The notes: generated by a model from the letters alone, not told the origin. 64,000 bases of DNA from Datnioides undecimradiatus (GCA_008933995.1 WARS01000016.1:5432215-5496214), one strand, 5' to 3'; shown: positions 11,617 through 24,735, numbered from the stretch's first letter. Numbers and translations are program-made.

Positions 11617-13390
11617 TCCACCTATTTCTGGAGTGCGCACGCACGCGCACGGACAATTTAGATAAGGGGTGATGGAGCAGGAGCCCTCCCCGCCTCCTCC
11701 ACTTCCCGGTGAACATGGATCTTTTAAGACCCTGCAAATATTGAGTGACGACTCACTCTGCTGTGAGAGCGGAATCAAGTCCGGCTGTTGCCCCGTGACA
11801 CAATCGCGGCTGCCTCCACTAGGTGGAGCAATATTTCTATTGCTGTTCAAAAGCAGGTCTATTGAGTGGTCAAGATGTCAGCTCATTCCACTCAGTGCAT
11901 CTCAAACTATATGATAGTTTCAAAATAAACATTTATTTCTTGTCCATAATGTCATAAAACTTCAAAATTTGTTCAATTGGTTTTTTTTCTTTTGGTCAGC
12001 TAATCTACAAAGCAATCAGCAAACCCTGTAAACAAATTGACATGTGAAGAAATGGGTAACAGACCCCTTTATAAATGGACGTTAAATAGTGTTTGAAAGT
12101 CAGAGACTGGTGAAAAAAGAAAATGTTGTATAACACAGTTAACACAAGGACTAGACAGTCAAGACAGTCAAGTTTACTTACTGTAACTGAGATCACTGAT
12201 AATGTCCTCTGGATGAGAAAGTACAGTGCGCCTTTGTTTATCTGTGACACCATCAACAAAAATGGTTGTGACTCTATGATTTGGACTAAGCTGCTGTTTA
12301 CATTTTACTGCCGATATGGCGTGGCTGTGGTGTGTGTGCGTGTAGACTTTGTTTTTTACTCCAATAACATCCAATAATCAGTTTAATCTCTGGAGTTGTC
12401 AATCAGTTGAGTCATATCCTGTAGTGTTTCACATGGCTGCGTAAAAGGGTGCATGCAGGATTTAGGCTTTGAGACTGTAGCTCTGTACGGGAGTTTTTAA
12501 TGTTGCTCTTCATTGCTTGTCAGGGTTTTCCAAGCCAGCCTGTAGCCATTACCCAAGCGAGGCAGCAGCAGTTAGATTAGTCAAAGCCATCCAAGCAACA
12601 CTGCCCACCTCCCTGATCTGCCTGTTAATCACCCATGAATGGGGACCTGCTTCAGAAAAAAGCAGGAGAATTGAGATATAACCAATGTTTCCCACCCCCA
12701 TTCATGCAGCTCCCACTTGTCCATTGCACATAATGGGTGCCAGTCAAACACATCATGAGCAAATCTAATTTAGCTTTGCATCGCAGATTTTTGCACAGCG
12801 ACAGAGCCATAAGAGTTTGCAGATTGACAGCAGAACACAGCTGATATGAAATCAGTAATAATTGCCTCCCTTGTTGGTAGAAATTCAAGGCAGCTCCGCT
12901 GAATCCCACTGAGCTTTGGAGCACCATCATTTTAATCAAATCAATGATAATCACACTAGCCCAAAAACATTGTAAATATACATACATAGTATATATATAG
13001 ATATATATATATATAAGAGCGGGGGGGGGGGTCCTTTCAGATGAGTGGTTGCTATGATTAGGAGCATGTCTCCGCTCCAGTTTAGACACATAGCAGACAC
13101 CTCCAGTAGCCGAGAGGGCCAACGGCTAACAGAGAGGTGCATGGTGCGCCTCATGGGGACAGGTGAATTGGAGCATGTTAACTCCGAAACAAAACACTCG
13201 ACAACTCAGCAGAAGACCCTGTCCCCATCCTGTGTGGTAATTACCGAGATAGTTTTAATCAGGGAAGAGGTCCGTCACCACCATCCTCCCTCAGCTGCTT
13301 ATTGCTCCAGTTTAGCAGAGGCAAAGCAGATAATCACAATATCGCAGCGTAGTTTGGATCGGTGCATTTCTTTTTGTTCATGCTGTAAAA
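11617..13390. other. Intergenic, no gene seen
   Basis: No supported gene. The part at about 12480-12650 is repeat-poor, with mixed composition and homeobox-type TTAAT/ATTAG words, and could be a regulatory element, but I cannot show conservation. An AT-rich microsatellite followed by a G run closes the interval (12990-13031). Confidence 0.5.
12990..13031. repeat. (TA)n microsatellite plus G11 run
   Basis: An interrupted TA/GATA run ends at about 13016 and an 11-base G homopolymer follows at 13021. Confidence 0.9.
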
Positions 13391-13415
13391 TATAAAACCT
13401 GCCATAGATGTTATT

Positions 13416-13435
13416 TTGGCCACTGGAGGGCAGTG
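13416..13435 (+). promoter_or_regulatory. CTCF-like motif candidate
   Basis: TTGGCCACTGGAGGGCAGTG agrees with the vertebrate CTCF core (CCASYAGRKGGCRSTR) at all but one core position. It could bind an insulator protein between the two genes, but similar words also occur at the ends of fish repeats, and an old repeat starts about 70 bases to the right. Confidence 0.3.
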
Positions 13436-13504
13436 AAAACAACCTGTTAACGCAATGTTTACCACTTATTAAGCTGTTAGTGAGCCTGCCAGGAAACATC
13501 CTGC

Positions 13505-14127
13505 AAGCAGATACAGAGCAGTATTAGTATTCATGGAGAGTTGCGACTCTGGCCGCATGATGAGTGACTCCAATACTGACTCTACTTTTAGCTCCGTTTT
13601 AGTCTCCACCACCTCCTGAGGGAAATATCTGTTTAGCTGCTAACCATGTTCACCAGCTAGTTACTAACTTCAGTAGTGTACGGTGTTATTTTAACACAGC
13701 TTTGTCTTGTGTCTAACGCAGTAAAGTTTCAGGTTGTAAAACCAAAACAATGAACTGAAAGACACTAAAACGCGCACTGTGGGGAAGAGATATACTTTGT
13801 AACTGCGTATCCACCTGTCAACGATGGCTGCTACATGTATCCTGAATTTGTTTGGAGTGCTGTTCTCAACATTATACGAATCCCAAATTTCAACATGTGT
13901 GCCATCTATTGGGAACCTCCAGTGACAAACGTAATACATAGGCAGGGAAGGGAATAATTATGCACGCAACGCAGCCAGTTGTCAAGTTGAACGCTTGGTT
14001 AAACAGCAAGTACTGCTGCCTCAGTGATAATTCCCTGAGTGTTCATCCCTATAAGTGAACTCCTCGAGTGCACATCTTTATTAGATCAGTTGTTACTATG
14101 AAAATATTGATTATAGCAGCTTTAACA
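13505..14127 (+). repeat. Dispersed repeat, copy 2 (long copy)
   Basis: This copy begins around AGTATTCATGGAGAG and continues through GGCCGCATGATG, AGCTCCGTTTTAGTCTCC and GCTAACCATG, all paralleled in order at 16845-17176. It ends with AAATATTGATTATAGCAGCTTTAA, matching the end of the 17.1 kb copy. That shared end resembles termini of widespread fish non-autonomous elements. The middle (about 13690-13950) is not found in the shorter copy. Confidence 0.65.
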
Positions 14128-14182
14128 GAAATTCTAAATGACTGCTTGTTTCATGCACAACCCCAAAACTGTGGTGATCAAG

Positions 14183-14226
14183 ACACACACACACACACAT
14201 CTACCCCCATCCACCACCACCACCAC
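14183..14226. repeat. (AC)n and (CCA)n microsatellites
   Basis: An AC run is followed after a short spacer by CCA trinucleotide units. Confidence 0.9.
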
Positions 14227-14592
14227 TCCTCCACCTTGTTGTTGTTGTACACTCATGCTGCATGCAGAACATTTCATGCCTATTTGTGGCAACTTTGAGC
14301 CCATCTGCGCAAGCATCATGGGCCTGTTTTCATTAAATGTGTCCATTTTCCATCGTAAACCATTTTCTCGTCAACAAGCCTGCACTCACTCTGTTTGTCT
14401 GAGACAGTCTTTAGTATGGCCAGTGTATGCTGCTGTACGTGGCACACAGACTGAATAACCCCGCAGTTGGATGACAAGGCTCTTGTCTATGAAGGTCAGA
14501 GATAGGGATATACGCTATTGAATTTTATGAGGGGTTGCCATGGGAACTAGCATGTTTTGACACCTGAAGTCTGGTCAGTGTAGGCAGATTGT

Positions 14593-14613
14593 AAAAAAAA
14601 AAAAAAAAAAAAA
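14593..14613 (+). repeat. Poly-A run (21 A)
   Basis: An uninterrupted A homopolymer. It could be the tail of a retroposed copy, but I do not recognise a retroposon body immediately upstream. Confidence 0.9.
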
Positions 14614-16070
14614 GAGCCTTGGGCTATAGTAAGTGTTAATAAAAATGTATATAAGTGATTTTTTGAAAGACCTCCTTCACATTTATTATTCATTGACAGA
14701 GCCTAAGCAGAAAACACAAAAGGAAACATAAAACCCTCTTTTTACAATGAAGATATAATTTTTAAATGTGACCAATACTCCAGCTTTTGATGCCCTCACT
14801 CAATTAAAAACTCAGGGTCGATAGGCTGCATTACACTTTTAACTCTTCATCCAAATTGAACGGTTAGCGCATTGTGATAGATACATCAAATAAACGCAAA
14901 GTTGAAGAGTTACACAACCAACTTGCGAGGTTTTAATTAATTCACCCAGAGGTATAATTACAGACAGAGTCATTCGAGTGTAAGCGTATCAGTGTGAAAA
15001 TGTACATGTCACAACATTTCAAATAAAGGCATATTTATTGGATTTCAGATCAGGAAGGAAATAAATTAACATTGCACCTAGATAGATGGATAGATGACTT
15101 GTGTTTTACATATTCATGCATTATTAAAATGTATGTGTTATTTCAACTTAAAAAAAAATCCACGTTTGATGGAAAGTAAACATGTTATGCGAAGTGTGTG
15201 CCTCTCGTGAGACTCCGACAACATGAATAAAGCCACCTCCCAGCCCACTTTTGACACAGATTGCTGTTCACCTTAAGTTGCCCTACTACACGGGCGGCAC
15301 GTATTGTTTAAATGCTGAGTGATATGCATTCAGCCTGCCTCCCTGCAGAAAGTCTCTCGTACTATGTGTACACCACCTGGGGTTTGTTCATCCTACTTAA
15401 GCAATGACGACTGAAAACATGTTGATGATTAAATAACATGTTTATCCTCCGTGCCGTCAGAAATACATATTCAGTGGGAACACTGCGCATAGGCTACAGC
15501 CTGGCTTCAGATCAGATTATTAACATGCAGAGAATTATCACTAAATGATGTGTTGTTCAACAAAACTGTGTCAAGTACATTATGAATTGATATTCCTGGT
15601 GTCTGCTTGCAAACGTTCTCCCCATCCTGCAGTATCGAGATGCCAAGGTAGCGTGAGCTTAAAAGCAAGCAATCAGATCGCAGTTTGTACAACTGAGCGT
15701 GTTTTGATGTTAAAACATGACTGCGTTTGATTTTGTTGCACAAGAAATTTGGAAACGGCTTGATAGAGGACTTTTATGAATGTGTTGCAGGTTATTCATT
15801 TAAACCTCTTTTAACTTCTGTCAGTCTACCCCGCATTCAGATGCTGTCATCGTTGGCAGCCTGTGTATGTTTTAAATCAAAGGCGGTATGAAACGTAGCA
15901 ACAAAGGTGTGTTACACCTCACTGGGTTTCTGTTTGGGTGGCAATGCTGAGGTAGATGAATTATCACTTTAATCACTGCAGATGTTTGTCCAGCTATGGG
16001 GCAAACCTGAGTGCGCACGACTAGTCTGAGCAGCTTCCATGTTTTTGTTCAGCTCATTTGGCACCTGCGG
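14614..16070. other. Intergenic, nothing recognised
   Basis: AT-rich sequence with only short, random-looking open frames. No repeat family, RNA gene or exon was recognised. Confidence 0.5.
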
Positions 16071-16560
16071 GGAAATATTGTGCTTTTTACTCCACTACTC
16101 CATTTGTTTCACAGCCATAAGTTCTCTTTACTCTCAAGTAACAACTGTTACTCACACGTGATGCATTAAACTACTCAACAATACATAGAGTGGTTGATAT
16201 TAGCCTCATCTCAATCAGTTACAACTTAAAGCTAATTTGACCTACTTTATGTACTGTTAGATAAAGCCTAGTGTAATGTTCAGTGTATTATATTTTATAA
16301 GCTTATCACACATTTTCTATTTTCTCTTTCAAATCTCAGTCTTCAAAGTCAATAGCAACTAAATCTATGGAGAATGTAGGAACTTTAAACAGTACAATAT
16401 TTGTCTCTGAAATGTACTGGAGCAAATGTAAAATACTCAAGTAAATGATCATTATTTTAGTGAACTCACATTGCACCACTGTGATTAAGCTCTTTTTTTG
16501 ATCATATTCATGTAAGTAGACTTTTGAATGCATCAGCGTTACTTGTATTTTCACTACAGC
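16070..16560 (+). repeat. Dispersed fish repeat (TTTTACTCCACTAC family)
   Basis: The copy starts with TTTTTACTCCACTACTCCATTTGT, runs through GATGCATTAAACTACTCAACA and GTTACAACTTAAAGCT, and ends near AAAATACTCAAGTAAATGATC. Order and wording match a very common acanthomorph interspersed repeat that I know from fish intergenic DNA, with ends containing ACTCAAGTA and TACTTGTA words. It is strongly diverged, so old. A shorter, reverse-orientation relic is at 41525-41650. Confidence 0.7.
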
Positions 16561-16844
16561 TTGACTGATTGAGGATTTTTGAGATTGACGCTGATCAAAT
16601 TTACGTTGGCGGACGAATTAGTATAGCATAGTATAGCATAAATTAAATATTCTTTGCATTGCCACAAGCATTTTTATGCATTTTACATCAAAACAAAACA
16701 GTGGAAATAGGGAACGTGAACACAGATAACAAATCTGACACTGAAATGTCTGTGATATCAACCAATTCAATGTCAGGCTCTAATTTGCACTGGTGTAATT
16801 ACCTTGCATCAAATGAGTTTTCAGGTCAGTAACACTAACAGGCA

Positions 16845-17176
16845 CAGAGGGACATAAGTATTCATGGGAGTTGAGTTTATGGCCGCATGATGCGTGTAAA
16901 GTCCGATATTGGCACTCTTTTAACTCCGCTTTGGTCACCACCAACGCTTAAGTGCTGTGTTCACTGTTTACCTGCTAACTTTGTCTGTGTGCAGCGGAGC
17001 AGGTAGTAGCAGCTCAGCTATTGCTGTTTCCAGCAGTATGAGAGAACCAGAACCGCAAAACACTTCATAGGGCTAAGTGATAATTCTCTGTGGGATTGTC
17101 ACTCCAAGGGATCACTTTGGCTCTACACAGTCGCTTGATCGCCAGTTTATACAAATATTGATTAAAACAGCTTTAA
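16845..17176 (+). repeat. Dispersed repeat, copy 3 (short copy)
   Basis: Shares with 13505-14127, in the same order, AGTATTCATGG, GGCCGCATGATG, AACTCCGCTTTGGTC, CTGCTAAC and AAGTGATAATTC, and the end AAATATTGATTAAAACAGCTTTAA. No coding capacity, so it is a non-autonomous or decayed element. Confidence 0.65.
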
Positions 17177-18104
17177 GGAAAGGGTGCAAGTGCTTCTCGC
17201 ACTACTGATACACACAGATTTCAGTCTTGAAGTATCTTTCAATTCCGCCGACTCTTGAGCTGAAGTAGGGAGGCAGGTGAAGCCCAGAGACAAACAGACC
17301 GTCAGAACAGTAGCCAGAGAAACAGCCAAGCTCAATGTGTCACTCAGCCTGGGATGAAATGTAGCGATACAGTAGAAAAGAGAGACCAGACAACAGGAGG
17401 GGAGAGGATTAGAAAAGCCACCTTTACTCTGATGCACTGTCTAGCTGTTTGTGTGTCATTTATAAAGGTTACCGTCTGCTCCTCTGTCTGTCACATACGG
17501 CACACACATCCGCGTGCACATGCATGCAGTTTCACCGGGAGATAAAATGGATTTTTTTTTTTCTTTTTTTAACAAACACAGACAGTGAAGCAATGCGAAT
17601 CCCATCTGAAGCTTTGATCTAGTTTTAAACGCCAGGGCTCTGCATATGGAAACAACTGTGGTGTATAATAGTGGGTCTCTGGTGACTTTCCGTGTTTGCA
17701 TGTGTGAGCGTGCGCGTATAGTGTTTGCATATACGGGTCTGTGCTGATAATTTGTGAAAACATATTCAGGCCGGTTTTCCAACTGCATGCTTTCTGCTAT
17801 TTATTTCCACGTGACCTTTGGTCAGACGGGCAGATAAAAGTGTTTGCATCACTTTTTGGACCCTTTCAAAGTTTCTTTCTGCGTCTCTGCTTCCTTTTAC
17901 TTTTATTGGAATGCAGGCGCAACATCTTTAGTGCAGTCACAGCCCATAACTCACAAACCCAATAAATGAAATCATCTGTAATAAACGTGAGACAATATTA
18001 TTATCATTACCTCTACTTCCAATCTTACCAGGTGAGTGGAAACAGTACAGTGATATGATATAAGAAAGGAAATCCAAAGAAATGCATCATAAGAAAAGAA
18101 ACGT
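17177..18104. other. Intergenic, nothing recognised
   Basis: No supported gene. The short open frames on both strands show no family motifs. Confidence 0.5.
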
Positions 18105-18260
18105 GGGGGCATCACGGTGGACTTAAGATGCTGACCATGAAATCGCAACTTCCCCAGTTGGAGTCTGGCCGGAGACGTTCGCTCTGTGTCCTCTCTACCC
18201 TCATTTCCTGTTATCTTGCTACCGTCGGCTATCAAAATAAAGGCAAAGCGCCTGAAAAAA
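18105..18260 (+). mobile_element. tRNA-derived SINE, decayed
   Basis: The segment reads GGGGGCATCACGGTGG, then TTAAGATGCTGACCATG, a degenerate box B-like GTTGGAGTCTGGCCGGAGAC, a CTCTGTGTCCTCTCTACC pyrimidine part, and the tail TATCAAAATAAAGGCAAA. This order is that of a common tRNA-derived SINE of acanthomorph fish, which I recognise from its GGCCGGAGAC and AATAAAGGCAAA words. It has many substitutions and the box B is poor, so it is unlikely to be transcribed by Pol III now. Confidence 0.75.
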
Positions 18261-19601
18261 TACATCGAGTAAGAAAAGGAGGAAAAGGTTCAAATAGAAA
18301 AAGAAAACTTCCTCTAGTCATTATTCTCCTTTTCGCGGTCATCTCTGTTTTGCAGTCTCCCTCTCAGGTGCACTCGGTGACCCACCTCAGCCTGAGAGCA
18401 GTTGGGAGGACTGGCTTTGAAAGGCTAACCGAAGCCGAGGTGCAAAAGTTGAAGTGGCCTGAAAGGATATGCATACTGTACAGATGGGTCACCAGGGCCT
18501 AAAATAGCTTTGTAGTAAGCTTTGCTAGGAAAGCACAAGGCACTTCTGTACCAATTAAAAAATACAGGAACCCTGACACTATTCATAGCTCTCCTCTGTC
18601 AGAAAAACAGGAAAAAAAACCCCACAACGTCTCAAATGGGAAACAAGTTTTCTTTGTGTTTTCCAAATGAACAATTCTGATATGTTACACTTTGAAGCCG
18701 GCGGAAGATCAAAGCTAATCACAGCTGTGTGGCGGAGGAAAAAAATATGGCTTCATGTGGGGTAAACAATATGTGAATCTGATTCCAACAAAAAAGCGGG
18801 ATGTCAAATCAATTTGCCTGCATCTTGTCCCGAACTGTTTGGCTTGTGATCATTTGCCACTGAGGCAGTTAAAAAAAAAAAACAAACAAAAAAAAAGAAC
18901 AACCCTCAAAATGAGCAACCAGCTCTTGTAGAGGGTTTGTGCACTGATGAGCTGCATGTCACATTAATTATGCCAGATACGGGTGGGCTGCGTTTCTGGA
19001 GTCTCAGTTCATCTATTTGTAATAATAAAGTAACAGTGAGGTTTTCTGCTAACTGAAAAGCAACTGTTTATGTTATGCATGGCTGGATATACTGTAAGCG
19101 CTTTCCAGTACAATGCTGTGACTTATAAATAGCACCGCAGCCCACTGCCAGCCACTGTGCGGACCCACAGCTGCCGTGAACTCGTATGCGCTTTAGACGC
19201 GTTCATACACCCTTTGTTACTCATGAACTCTTTCATTATTTCCCATCTTTGCGCCGCAGCTCCTCAAAGTCAAAACCACAAACAAGCTCTTGCTAATACC
19301 TTGAAATTCTCTGTTTGTCTGCTGCACTTACTTTCCTCCTCTTATCTCTAACTGCGTGGCACCTGGCACTGGTTTTAAGGTGCCCGGTTATTATTAAGAC
19401 ATCAGTGTCAGCGTCTAATCAGTATTTGTGTGCATTTGGTTTATTAATTACATCGGCTGGTACGAACTCAGAGCACTTGGCGAAAAATATCAAAAGCTGA
19501 CGCCTGTGTCATGATTAATTTCACAGTGAACAGTCTCCGCGATGTCAGTGGTAATTAGGCATCACCCATTGCATAACACACCATGTGTCGGGGTGGGTGG
19601 C

Positions 19602-19641
19602 ATGTGTGTGCATGCGTGTGTGTGTGTGTGTGTGTGTGTGT
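19602..19641. repeat. Microsatellite (TG)n
   Basis: TG run with CATGCG interruptions, followed by a purine-rich GGA/GAG tract to about 19690. Confidence 0.95.
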
Positions 19642-20649
19642 AAGTGTGTGAGAAGGAGAGAAGGAGAGGAAGGGAGGGGGGGGGGTAAAGGGACAAAGAA
19701 AAAGAGATATGGCTTCAACTACTTCCGCAGCTTCGGTAAACCAAGAGGAAGTTTTGAAGTAATGTAGCTGTACAACAAAGCTGATCTCTGTTTTTGTATT
19801 ACCATATAATCCAATATACGGTCTGCATGTTTATCTGTCTACGCGGCTAAGTAGCTATCTGGCATATTTGTATTTCTCACAGCAATCAGAGATTCATTTC
19901 CAATGCTTCAGAGCGATCCTTCTGAGGGACTTCTGAAAAGTGGTAGAGGGGCTGCAACGGGAACGTTAATGGGGATCTGAATAAAAAAACCATAAACATC
20001 AATGGAAGCCTTTGGCGGCCCAAATGTTTTCACCAGGTGGTAGAAACAAACGCAGCACAATTACTTTTATCTGCACAGCATGACTACTGGCCTATATAGT
20101 TGTCTATTTTATTCATAAGAGTGATCCATTTATGCATCTACTTCATTTTTCTGCAGAATCCAACCAAGTATTATTGTCTTGTAGCCATATGAAATCTTTA
20201 TTTTTTGCCAGGTTAGACACATCTAATTTTCAGCAGTGACCCGCAGTGTGCCTGGCATGCAGGAATAAAAAAAAATGTTAAAAAAAATTAAAAAAAACTT
20301 TGGTGCAAACTTTGCTCAGAATTCACCACAAAAGGGGTTGATTAATCCTGCGAGTGAGGCTTTTCTCTCCCTTCCTCTTTTCTTTTTTCTTTTTTTTTTT
20401 CCAAAATAAACAATGGCCCTTAACACTCAAATTAACACAGATTGGGATTTGATGTGCTGTGCAGCCAGATGGCTTGCTCACTCACTCTCTGGCGGGCTGG
20501 CAGTGCAGCTGAGGACGAAGGCACTTCCAGAGCGGATTTGAAAGAATCTAGGCCAGAGAGAGTGGGGCTGCTCTCGGAGACTAGCCGCCAGAGCTGTCAT
20601 GTTTTAGCGCACATTTTCTATTTGAGGAAGAAGCAGCTACATAGAGAGA

Positions 20650-20655
<6 letters not shown>

Positions 20656-20680
<25 letters not shown>
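20656..20680. repeat. Microsatellite (TG)n
   Basis: Uninterrupted TG dinucleotide run. Confidence 0.95.
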
Positions 20681-22845
20681 AGCAGTGACTGGAAGAGGAG
20701 GAATGCCTTGATAAAAATGAAGGGAAAGAGGACTCATCTTAGTGCTGTGTAAACAAGCTTGTGGAAAAAATAAATTCCATCCTGCATTTTTCTCCTGTCC
20801 ACCTACAGTCTACAGTATCTGCAGACATCATTGTAGATTTGACACAGCGATGCTTTGAGAAATCAGAAATATTCAATTAACCGTGGAGAACAGAAAATAG
20901 AAACAGTTCTGGTAATTGTAACACAGAATATTATGAAAATAGACAGACGGGACCCTGATAAATACACTAAAATCCACACTCAGCGAGAGGTAAATGTGCC
21001 AGCGACTGATGTGTGAGACAGTATACTGTATGTACAGTATGCATCAACGTACAGTGACTCCAGCACCGGTGTGGGGATCAGCACTTTTGTAAACAGTGTA
21101 GCGCAGACATTCAAATGCAACTTTTAGAGCTAGTCATTATTCAAAAGCCCAGCCTCCATCTGGAAAGTGGCAAACTTGGCTGTTTTCCTGGTGTTGCTGT
21201 GGAGGAAAACTGGGTCTGTGTGAAATTGCAGGACTCCTGATACTTTGCTAAGGTGTAAATTTGTCTGGCTTTGATGATCATTTTCTTCGCAGCCTCGCTT
21301 TTGCCAATGGGGAAGGGTTAAAGTTGTTACAAGACTTAGAAACTTTTCAGGTTGTGAACACGAGTCTGCGGCGACTGATCGTAAAAGAGTGAGCGAGGAG
21401 GAAAGGGTAAGATTAGGACAAGTAATATCACGCTGGTCCTGACAAACTGCGCCGAACAAATGTAATAATTTAGGCAGTTTGACCATCACTCGTTTTCTTA
21501 TATCAGATAGAAGGATTTCACTAAAAGCAGTCGGGGTGGATAGACGCTTCCTGAACACCACTGCTGTTAGTTTTCAGCGCAGAGACTCAAACTAGTATAG
21601 TTCCTGTTGACGACTGAGAGAAATCAGGCGTGGAAGAGTTAATTTAGTGTGTTGTGAGACTATTATAGTGCTGCAACCAACAACTATTCTTATGATCCAT
21701 AATACTGTTGTTTTCCTGATTGACTAAGTTATCTCGTAAAGTGCAGATTCTGTTTGTACAGACCAAGAAATGTCTTCAAATCACATGTTTTGTCCGACTT
21801 ACTGTCCCAAACCCAAAGATATTCAGTGTAAATCTATATAAAACCCTAAAAAAGCTCAAAATCCTCATATTTGGGTTGATGAAACATTAAATATTTCCGT
21901 TTTAGGCTTTAAAAGAAACACACCCTCAAAATGTTTGAAGATTTTTTTTTTAATCTCTTGAATAATCAGATGATCGAATGATCGTTTTTCAGCTTTTATC
22001 ATCCTAGACAGTGATCTCAACTCAGAGAGACATTTCCACTCCTGAGAGCTTCTAAACACGCAGGTGGCTCAAGGATTAAATCATAAAATAAAGTAAACAC
22101 GCAAAAATGAGCACAGTGAGTTACAGGTGTATGTGTGCGAGAGCTGACTTCTATAGGATTATGGTGAAACGTGTAAGGTGAGACTGTATTTAAGGCCATG
22201 AAATCCCGTCCTCCATGAGGTCCTCTCGTCTTCCGCAGAGAATATTTCTACAACATGTCAAAATGGCTCCATAACCAGAAAACAGGGCACATTAAGCTCA
22301 ACAGCAGATTCACATTAATTACAAACTGGCAAAGTTGTTAATATAACTCTGCACTCAAAGCCAGGAGTCTGTGTGAATGGCCTGAAGTGCCAGACAACAC
22401 CTTCTGTTTCGATCGATGGCCATCAGCATGCGCACCCCCTTACACAATCGAGGCTGCTCTGCTATATATACACAACAGCCTCGACTGCCCGAGAGGAATC
22501 TCCTCTTACAAACTAACTTTTTCTTTCTTTTTTATTTTTCTATTCTTTAGCAACCTCATTATCTGTGTGAATGTGTGTCTCTGCGTGTGTGTGTGTGGAG
22601 GGCTGCAGATGTGCTTCCAGCATCTCAGAGGAATTTGGTTTATTTTTAAGATTAGAATTAAGACAAAGTAAAAGGCAAATTCTTTAGTACAAAGTAACAA
22701 AAGCAAGCTGGTACGTGTCTGTTTGTTTTTCGAAGCAAATGAAATAAAACTGTGATGTGGAGGATAAATTAGGAACATATGTGCGTTCTGACAGTGCGAA
22801 TATCAAACACGATTGAATTGGGTTATCTGTAATGAGTAAACACAT

Positions 22846-22857
22846 CCCCCCCCCCCC
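22846..22857. repeat. C12 homopolymer
   Basis: Run of twelve C. Confidence 0.9.
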
Positions 22858-24084
22858 AATACAGAACAATACTATACTTAGCAGAGCTGTAGCTGGTTAT
22901 TTTGGCATTTTATGTAAAATTAAGAGTAGCGGTTAGGGTATAAAACTGTTCATTAGCTGACCACATCACAAGACTGTCTCTGTTTGCACTTTATCTTAGA
23001 AAAACAACTTTGTTGTGTTTCCTGCACACTGGAAGTCTGTAAAAAAACTACAAATATAATTGAAGATTGAGAAAAAAAAATCCCAGCACAAGCTCCACTT
23101 ACTGGATTTTTTTTCAGTGCTTTCATCTGTGTCACATGGTCTTCATCAGCCACATCAGTTGCCATAGAGATGGGGCTATTGATGGGGCTATTGACTTGGA
23201 AGGTCCAGAATGAACTTTTAACCTCCGCTAACAGTTACTCAAGGGTTTGTCTGCTGGTGAACACTGCGATACGACTGAAAGTGTTGAAAAAGCTGGTGAA
23301 TGGCCCTGGAGTTGTGATTGGTCTGTCAAACTTTAGTTTCTAATATATTCAGTGTGTCTACGTGCAGGACTATTTCTTTACTTTCAGTAGTCTCCTGATG
23401 AGCATGGAGTTACCTGAAGTTGATTTAAGGGGGGAAATGAGGGGGAATGCTATCCTCCTTAGCAAAATTACCCAAAATGCATCCCCACCATTAAGCTGCA
23501 ACCCTCTGTCCCTTATTAAAAGGGGGGTTGCAGGTGCAGAGATGTTTATTTGAATAAGCCAGTTCAGTCCTCCTGACTCATTGATCCTTCAGTTGACTGT
23601 GCATCATGTTAGAATCTGAGATATCTGTAGCCTAGCTGTGCTGTGTATTGATAAATCCACGGTGCTGTCTGTTTTGCTGAAACTGTGCCTTTCATCTTTG
23701 ATCTATGATATTATCTAAAGAACCAGTATTCAGTGCTATACTTATATATTTTGAACATATATACTCTAAAGACTAGTGTCACTGTCACGCTTAAAGTAAC
23801 AAGTAGCAATGAGTAGTCATGGAAGAGCAAGAGGATCATAGAGACACACTGCTGCCTGTAGCGTTCCTATAATATTCCTGTTATTATTCTATAACTTACT
23901 CATATCAGTGCAGCTGGAAATCAACCCCCAGGGAGCAAATAAGCATTACTTCAAATTTTTTATGAATTACAGAGAGTGTTTACTTTACTGGAATTAGAAA
24001 TATTTTGAGTTTTGTTCATCAAATTAATTTCTTTTTACCAAATGACACTTTATGAAGATTCATAAATTATTATAATATTATCAC

Positions 24085-24138
24085 ATTATTATTATTATTA
24101 TTATTATATTATTTATTATTATTATTATTATTATTATT
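24085..24138. repeat. Microsatellite (ATT)n
   Basis: Two ATT/TTA blocks separated by a short imperfect stretch. Confidence 0.95.
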
Positions 24139-24735
24139 GATCAGACAGTGGTTAAAATGTGTCACAAAGAACAAAGCGAGAAGGTCTCTTTGAAAAACAT
24201 TTACCCTTTCATTCCGTTGAACTCTGCACTGGCTGAGTTGGCAGCCAAGAAAGGATGAAAGTTTTACTTTTATGTTGATTGTTTGGTAGGTGGAATCCAC
24301 ACAGGACCCGGAATGGGTTTTGATGCTGATATTGAACAGCTACTGTGTGCAGCGAACACGCCTTCCGTCCATTAAAGCACACTTATGTGAAAAAAAAGTT
24401 TGAAAAAGTGGAGTAGAGTTCCTCCTTTGGTAGAGGCTGTCCGTCTACTTCAGAGTGTGTGCTCTCAGTTTAGCTCTGTTATCCTGCAGGCAGGCAGTGT
24501 GGATTAGAGAAGCAGGAAACTCTGAAGGGAATGAAAACGGTACCATTGGTGTCTACTAACAAACATAACTCACAGGGCTGGGCCCAAAGTCCTCCCATCA
24601 GGGAACACTTGCTGTGATTTGCGGAGTGAGTTTGGTGTTGTAAGAGTAACAGACTCATCAGTTAAAGTCACAGCTCTACCAGAAATAATGGTTTCTGTCT
24701 CATTCAAGCGTGTGCCTTGTGTTGTAATTGGCTTG

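Larger units (their letters stand above)
18261..24084. other. Intergenic, microsatellites only
   Basis: No supported gene. It contains two TG microsatellites, a C run, and an 8-bp inverted repeat ATACTGTA-TG-TACAGTAT near 21023-21040. A minus-strand open frame at 21130-21561 is long for the region but has no recognisable domain and no splice or promoter support. Confidence 0.5.

Noticed and set aside
13691..13939. Minus-strand frame containing FPIDGTHVEI, reminiscent of Harbinger-type transposases
   Set aside because: Only that short word fits; the following residues do not match the expected transposase pattern and the stretch lies inside a non-coding repeat.
19602..19767. Cysteine/valine-rich 60-codon frame
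   Set aside because: It is the translation of a TG microsatellite and a purine run.
21130..21561. 143-codon minus-strand open frame in the desert
   Set aside because: No recognisable domain, no promoter or splice context, and amino-acid composition like translated non-coding DNA.
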